Below are positions 58,578 to 64,000 of a stretch of 64,000 nt of DNA, piece by piece. The stretch is from Dromiciops gliroides (taxonomy: Eukaryota > Chordata > Mammalia > Microbiotheria > Microbiotheriidae). Made by a program: the position numbers and the translations under genes. The first letter of the stretch is position 1. Each line of letters begins with the position of its first letter. The notes under the pieces are model-generated. The model was not told where the DNA came from, ran no database searches, and saw only the letters and a program-made list of their open reading frames with translations. The stretch lies in assembly GCF_019393635.1 (NCBI RefSeq), contig NC_057862.1:477962669-478026668 (forward strand), read 5' to 3'.

Positions 58578-58625
58578 ACTACACCGCCTCATGTTATTGG
58601 ACAATTGGATAAACTTATCAGAGAG
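58578..58625 (+). CDS. SLC30A6: SLC30A6 exon 12
   Basis: 48 nt, phase 0 at both ends, encoding TTPPHVIGQLDKLIRE, the start of the cytosolic C-terminal domain. Acceptor cctag, donor gtaata. Skipping this exon would keep the frame. Confidence 0.97.
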
Positions 58626-58902
58626 GTAATAATAGCTGACATTTTAGATGGGTTACTTAGTAAAATCATCAATATTGTGAATAGGAGTAGGTATGAATAG
58701 AATTCTGTTAAGACTCCAGGTAGGATTAACCCAAAGTATTTATTTCCTGATCTCTGGAAGTTTATAATCATTTGAATAATGTAGTGTAGATGGAGTAACA
58801 ACATGATAACAGAAGGCAGATAAGTCAGAGGAATTATCAACACCAGCCAGTGAATTTACCAAAGACAGGTATTGGAGAAGGTAAAGTGACATACCTTATT
58901 TC

Positions 58903-60366
58903 TTTTTTTTGTTTTGTTTTGTTTTGTTTTGTTTGTAATGGAATAGTTTTATTCCTTGTCATAATACACAGCCACCCACCCCCTCCCCCCAATACAAATA
59001 AAATTAGTCTTACTGTCTTAATGACGTATCTAACTGTGTCACTTCTTTTTGTTTTGTTTTGTTTTGTAGTCGTGTTAATTTAATTTAATTTAATTTTTTA
59101 TTTATTTTTTTTTATTATTTTTTTTTTACATATAAGGTATTTTATTTTTTCCGTTACATGTAAAGATAGTTCTCAACTTTTGTTTATACAAGCTTTACAA
59201 TTTCAGATTTTTCTCCCTCCCCCAGACAGCAGGCAATCCGATACAGGTTATATCTATGTATATATCTCTATATCTATATCTATAACTATAACTATATATC
59301 TATATAGATACATATATACACACACACACATATATATATATCCACAATAACATTAATCCTATTTCTGCATTAATCCTGTTATAAGAGAAAAAATCAGGGC
59401 AGTAATGCAAAACCTCAAAATAGAAAAAAAAAAACAACAGCACCCAAAACAAAAGAAATAGTATGGTTCAATTAGCATCTATACTCCACAGTTCTTTCTT
59501 TCTTTTTTTTTCTTGGATTTGGAGATCCTCTTCTATCATGAGTTCCCTGGAACTCTTCTGTACCATTGCATTGGTGAGAAGAATATAGTCCATCACAGTA
59601 GGTCAACACTCAATATTGATGATACTGTGTACAATGTTCTTCTGGTTCTGCTCATCTCACTCATCATCAGCTCACATAAGACCCTCCAGGTTTCTCTGAA
59701 CTCCTCCTGCTCATCATTTCTTACAGCACAATAGTATTCCATTGTATTAATATACCACAACTTGTCCAGCCATTCCCCAATTGATGGGCACCCCCTCAAC
59801 TTCCAATTCCTTGCCACCACATAAAGAGCAGCTATAAATATTTCTGTACATGTGGGTCCCTTTCCCCTTTCCATGATTTCTTTGGGAAAAAGACCTAAAA
59901 GTGGAATTGCTGGGTCAAAGGGTATGCACAGCTTTATCGCCCTTTGGGCATAATTCCAAATTGCTCTCCAGAATGGTTGGTTCAGTTCACAGCTCCACCA
60001 ACAATGAATTAGTGTTCCAATTTTCCCACAGCTTCTCCAACATTTATTATCTTCTTTTTTTGTCATTTTAGCCAATCTGATAGGTGTCAGGTGGTACCTC
60101 AGAGTTGTTTTAATTTGCATCTCTCTAATCATTAGAGATTTAGAGCATTTTTTCATATGGGAATAGATAGCTTTGGTTTCTTCATCAGAAAACTGCCTGT
60201 TCATATCCTTTGACCATTTCTCAATTGGGGAATGACTTGGATTCTTATAAATTTGATTTAGTTCCCTATATATTTTAGAGATGAGGCCTTTATCAGAAGT
60301 ACTGGCCTCAAAAATTGTTTCCCAGCTTTCTGCCTCCCTTCTAATTTTGGATGCATTGCTTCTGTT
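58903..60366 (-). repeat. 5'-truncated L1 LINE with apparent 3' transduction
   Basis: The minus strand has an open frame of about 259 codons for the ORF2 C-terminus: GTLIHCWWSCELNQPFWRAI, then IPFDPAIPLLGLFPKE and INTMEYYCAVRNDEQ. The L1 3' UTR and an A-rich tail (about 59080-59130) follow. Then come ~120 bp of other sequence (58935-59060) with an antisense AATAAA at 58948-58953 and a second (CAAAA)n tail at 58903-58934. The whole is flanked by tgacataccttatttc (58887-58902 and 60367-60382). It is the youngest-looking L1 in the window. Confidence 0.88.
59260..59345. repeat. TATC/TA/CA simple repeat inside the L1 3' UTR
   Basis: Blocks of tatatc, ctataa and ca dinucleotides. Confidence 0.9.
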
Positions 60367-60382
60367 TGACATACCTTATTTC

Positions 60383-60808
60383 AAATGACTTTTCACTTTT
60401 CTCTGTCACAGACATCTTCTGGACCATTACCTGGGCCTTGATGACCCCTATGCTCATTGTGTATTATCTACAACTCTTTCTCCAAACTTGGCATTGTGAT
60501 GAATCCCAAAATTGTGGTTAATGAGGGAAAGGCTTCACTACTTCAGAGCCTTGAGTTCTAGATTTCTACATCATAGTTACATAATTTTATAAATTCTATA
60601 GAGATAGAGACTATACCCATGATTTTATCAGTATAGGGAAATTCTTCTTTCATTGCAAAGTGACACTTCTGCAACCTACAGTCTTAGAGAACTGCACAGA
60701 GCACTGATGTTAAATGACTTTCTCAGCTTTAGAGATGTGAACCCAAATCTTTCTGGCTTGAAAGTTAATTGCTTATTCACTACTGTCTCTCAAAAACTCA
60801 GTAGTTAT
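60383..60808. other. SLC30A6: SLC30A6 intron 12, 3' middle part
   Basis: Unique-looking sequence. Nothing recognised. Confidence 0.5.
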
Positions 60809-60965
60809 GGGGGCAGCTAGATGGCACAGTGAATAGAGTACCAGCCCTGGAGTCAGGAGGACCTGAGTTCAAATCCGGCCTCGGACACTTAACACTTACT
60901 GGCTGTGTGACCCTGGGCAAGTCACTTAACCCCAATTGCCTCACAAAACCCCAAAACAAAACAAA
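60809..60965 (+). repeat. WSINE/MIR-type SINE
   Basis: Full-length sense copy. Flanking repeat actca(g/c)tagttat. Confidence 0.94.
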
Positions 60966-61113
60966 ATACTCACTAGTTATAATAAATTAATTAATGTCAT
61001 TTAGTGGAAGCATGAGATATAATTAAATTTAGATATTAGGAAACAATAGTTGGTAGAAGCTAGAGTGTGTCAAATATAAAAAGATAGACTTTATCAATGA
61101 TTTTTATCTCTAG

Positions 61114-61182
61114 GTTTCTACCTTGGATGGAGTATTAGAAGTCAGAAATGAACACTTTTGGACACTGGGATTTGGTTCATTG
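61114..61182 (+). CDS. SLC30A6: SLC30A6 exon 13
   Basis: 69 nt, phase 0 at both ends, encoding VSTLDGVLEVRNEHFWTLGF then GSL, part of the CDF C-terminal fold. Acceptor ctag, donor gtaggt. This is the last coding exon in the window. The human protein continues with a variable Pro-rich tail after this fold. Confidence 0.97.
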
Positions 61183-61434
61183 GTAGGTTTTCTACTGTTA
61201 TGTTTTTAGTAAATTTATATAAAACATTATATTAAAAATAAAAATTTTAAATGTTTCTTTGATACTTATTTCATATAATCAAATCTGAATTATTGAAGGG
61301 TTTGAATTTTATTCGAACCCTTAGAAAGCAGTCATTGGGTAAACTAATGAGTATTGAGAGATTTTTCCCTTTTCTTTCTCAACGATCTTGTTTTCCACCC
61401 CACCATGTGAATAACTGCAGTGTTTGGGGCTTTT

Positions 61435-62585
61435 TCCATTTTGATATATATTTATTTATTTCATTAAATATTTCCCAGTTACATGTAAAAATTTTTTAAT
61501 ATTCGTTTTAAAAGTATTTTGAATTCTAAATTCTCTCCCTCTGTCTTCTCCCTTCTCATTGAGAAGGCAAGCATTTGATGTCAATTATACATGTGGAGTT
61601 ATGCAAAATATAATTACATGTTAGCCATGTTGCAAAAGAAAATACAGCTAAAAAAAGAAAAAAATACAAAAAAAATCAAGAAAGTTAAAAAAGTATGCTT
61701 CTCTTTCTGGAGGTGGATAGCATTTTTCATCATGCGTCCTTTGGAATTATCTTGGATTATTGTCTTGATCAGAGTAGCTGTGTCTTTCATAGTTGATCTT
61801 CCTTACAATATTGCTATTACTTTGTACAGTGTTCTCCTGATTCTGCTCACTTCACTTTGCATGAGTTCATATATGTCTTCTGAATTGCTTATACCTTCAT
61901 GGTCAGGGTAATTAGTCAAGCTGGCACCAGGGTAGTGGTCATATTATAATGGGTTCTCCAGTAATTTAAAAGTGTGTAATTATATAGTTTGCCCATTAGG
62001 TGAAAAAAAAAATTAGGAAAGCAAGGATCATATCAAGCAAGGCAAATTTAGAGAAGAAGCAACCTGAGAAGATTTTCCTTACCTGGAGTAACACCTTACC
62101 ATTGTACACCATATATGTCTTTCTTAAAAGTCATATATGTCTTTCTGAAACCATCTTGCTCATCATTTCTTATGGCACAATAGTATTCCATCACAATCAT
62201 ATACCCCAACTTGGTTAGCCATTCCCCAATTAATGGGAATTCCCTCAATTTCCAGTGGTTTGCCAACACAAATATTTTTGTATGAATAGGTCCTTTCTCC
62301 TTTTCTTTGACCTCTTTGGAATTCAGACGTAGTAGTGGTATTACTGGGTCATGTCAGTTTTAAAGCCCTTTGAGCATAGTTCCATATTGTTCTCCAAAAT
62401 AGTTGGACCAGTTCACAACTCCACCAACATGTTGTACATTAGTGTACCTATTTTTCTACATCCCCTCCAAAATTTGTCATTTTCTTTTATGTTATGTTAA
62501 CCAATCTGATAGGTATGAGGTGGTACCTCAGAGTTGTTTTAATTTGCATTTCTCTAATCAGTAGTGATTTAGAGCTTTTTTTTAA
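61435..62585 (-). repeat. L1 LINE 3' fragment with inserted gene-derived segment
   Basis: Antisense L1 ORF2 end and 3' UTR. L1 similarity stops at about 61881 and resumes at about 62132. Between them is a segment related to SLC30A6 exon 11/intron 11 in reverse. The phrase catatatgtctt occurs at both edges and a third time nearby. Confidence 0.8.
61939..62109 (-). pseudogene. SLC30A6: Inverted partial copy of SLC30A6 exon 11/intron 11
   Basis: The reverse complement of 57622-57788 aligns over ~170 bp with about 19 mismatches and two small gaps (roughly 89% by eye). It includes the last 27 nt of exon 11 and the donor (here ccttacctg on the + strand). Non-coding. Confidence 0.88.
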
Positions 62586-63500
62586 TGTATATTATTTTCT
62601 TCAATAAGCTTTTGTACCTCCTTTTCCATTTGACCAATTCTATTTTTAAGGTGTTATTTTCTTCCATATTTTTAATACCTCTTTTACCAAACTCTTAATT
62701 TTTTTAATATTTTTCTTTGCTTTCTTTTCTTAACCTAATTTTTCTTTTACCACTCTTATTTGATTTTGAAAATCATTATTTAGTTTAGTTCTTCCAGGAA
62801 TTCTTGTTAAGCTCATGTCCAATTCACATTTTTTTTCTTTGAGGCATTGCTTAGAGTTATTTTGACTTCATTGTCTTCTGAGTTTGTGTCTTGGTCTTTC
62901 CTCTCACCATAGCAGTTTTTTATGGTCAGGTTCTTTTTTTTGTTTGCTCATTTTTCTATTCTGTTTCTTGATTTTTAACTTTATGTTAAAGTTGGACTCT
63001 GTTCCTGGTGGGGGAATTGGGAAGAAGGGATACTATCTCAGTTTTCTGGCTTTTTTGCATTGCTGTTTTAAGAGCTTGTTCTGGGGTTTGAAAGTTGTTG
63101 GTATTTCTAAGGTGGTATGATCTTGGGAGAGGTGTGGTCACTTCTATCTTGGTCTGCACTCTGGTTTTATTCCTGGAAGAACCCCTGATCCCTTGGAATT
63201 ACAATCAGTAATACTCCTCAGGAGCCCTACTCCCTTGGGACTGGAAATGATACTATTTCACAGGGTCCCTGATCCCTTAGGACCAGAAGTGATATACCTG
63301 ACCCCTCTAGACCAAAAACATTACACCACAGGGCTCCCACTTCCTCCTAACCAACTTCCCTTGAACCATGACCCACCCAGAAGTGACTATGGGCAATGGA
63401 TTTGCAAACTCTGTCTGTCTGGTCCTGTGTCTAGTTTTAGCATAGGAGTTCCCTTATTCTCTTTGTGGCCAGATGCCAGGTCCCTTTAACATCTCTGGCT
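62586..63500 (-). repeat. L1 LINE 5' part (ORF1 start and 5' UTR), antisense
   Basis: The minus strand encodes LKNRIGQMEKEVQKLIEEN, the L1 ORF1p coiled coil. To its right lies L1 5' UTR-like sequence with ~42-bp tandem units (63182-63345). It directly abuts the ORF2 end at 62585, so most of the element is missing between them. Confidence 0.6.
63182..63345. repeat. Tandem ~42-bp units in L1 5' UTR
   Basis: Units begin at 63182, 63225, 63267 and about 63302, each starting ccctgatcccttgg or a variant followed by a gatac-like block. About four degenerate copies. Confidence 0.65.
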
Positions 63501-63539
63501 TGAGAGTTCCCAGTGCTGTTGTTTCTTTTGTTGGCACCA

Positions 63540-63775
63540 TCTAGTCCCATTCCTGGTCTTTCATCTACATGAGCTTAAAGCCAACCTCCACCCCCATGTC
63601 ACAGATCTCTCCTTCTAACCTCCTAAGTTGTCTTGGACTAAGTTGAAGACTTAGCTGTCACAGTGATCTTGTCACTCTTGTGATTTCAATGATCATCTTT
63701 ATGCAGATGATTCTTAGATCTATTTTGGTCAGCCCTAACTAGAGTGGCAGAGCCACCAAATAGTCAGGATGAGGC
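63540..63775 (+). repeat. L2-type sense fragment
   Basis: Contains atgatcatctttatgcagat and gattcttagatctatttt, the L2 region coding YADD-S. Confidence 0.5.
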
Positions 63776-63806
63776 AGTCTTCAACTTAGTCCAAGACAAC
63801 TTAGGA
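63621..63806. repeat. Perfect 31-bp inverted repeat
   Basis: 63621-63651 and 63776-63806 are exact reverse complements, separated by 124 bp. The right arm abuts a truncated SINE. Confidence 0.95.
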
Positions 63807-63872
63807 CACTTACTAGCTATGTGACCCTGGGCAAGTCACTTAACCTTCATTGCCCCACAAAATAAAATAAAA
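63805..63872 (+). repeat. 5'-truncated WSINE/MIR-type SINE
   Basis: Second half of the SINE only (cacttactagctatgtgacc onward) with an (AAAAT)n tail. Confidence 0.9.
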
Positions 63873-63884
63873 TACTATAAGAGT

Positions 63885-64000
63885 GCCCAGGATAATGTCT
63901 TGGGGGACACTCAAAGTTATTGGAAATGGTCTGGAAGAAGATCCAGCAAAGGAGACAGAGGAGTGGTCATACAGGTAGGAGGAAAAAGCAATGTCACCAC
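63885..64000 (-). repeat. L2 LINE, antisense, continues past the window
   Basis: Contains agatccagcaaaggagacag and aggtaggaggaaaaagcaat, the reverse complement of the L2 coding region. Confidence 0.6.

Noticed and set aside
59593-60372. 259-codon minus-strand frame as a possible gene
   Set aside because: It is the C-terminus of L1 ORF2 (CWWSCEL, IPFDPAIPLLG, TMEYYCAV). It is a 5'-truncated insertion and is reported as a repeat.
63193-63489. 98-codon plus-strand frame with a repeating SPTPLGLEMI-like pattern
   Set aside because: The pattern comes from the ~42-bp tandem units of an antisense L1 5' UTR.

Overview
This is mammalian nuclear DNA, almost certainly from a marsupial. The interspersed repeats are typical of marsupials: dozens of short (~150 bp) MIR/CORE-related SINEs of the WSINE type, longer MAR1-type SINEs, marsupial L1, an RTE LINE, and old L2 and CR1/L3 fossils. 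The two genes have vertebrate protein sequence and exon structure. An Australian marsupial is my best guess from SINE type, but this is inference.

Gene layout, all on the + strand. (1) Positions 1 to about 14.8 kb hold the 3' end of SPAST (spastin): four coding exons (4067-4146, 8120-8190, 9925-9965, 11029-11151) whose lengths (80, 71, 41 and 123 nt) equal human exons 14-17, then a long AT-rich 3' UTR. (2) About 15-25.9 kb is intergenic and full of repeats: L1, an RTE LINE, a hAT-Charlie transposase fossil, L2 and SINEs. (3) 25.9-26.5 kb is a CpG-rich promoter with ETS, CCAAT and GC boxes, preceded by a 40-bp minisatellite. (4) 26.06 kb to the end is SLC30A6 (zinc transporter ZnT6): exon 1 codes only the start Met, and twelve further coding exons run to 61182. 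The 885 spliced nt give 295 codons in one open frame. The C-terminal exons lie beyond the window. SPAST followed by SLC30A6 matches the order on human 2p22.3.

The two genes share no pathway. Spastin severs microtubules. ZnT6 is a non-transporting CDF-family partner that pairs with ZnT5 to load zinc into early secretory compartments.

The points most worth a second look are: an apparent alternative last exon of SLC30A6 in intron 10 (phase-matched acceptor, 51-residue tail, stop and AATAAA); an inverted ~170-bp copy of the exon 11/intron 11 splice-donor region in intron 13, able to pair with its source; an L1 insertion with target-site duplications and an apparent 3' transduction in intron 12; a perfect 31-bp inverted repeat joined to a 5'-truncated SINE near the window end; and several nested or rearranged repeat fossils. 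I found no tRNA, rRNA, CRISPR or prokaryotic features.
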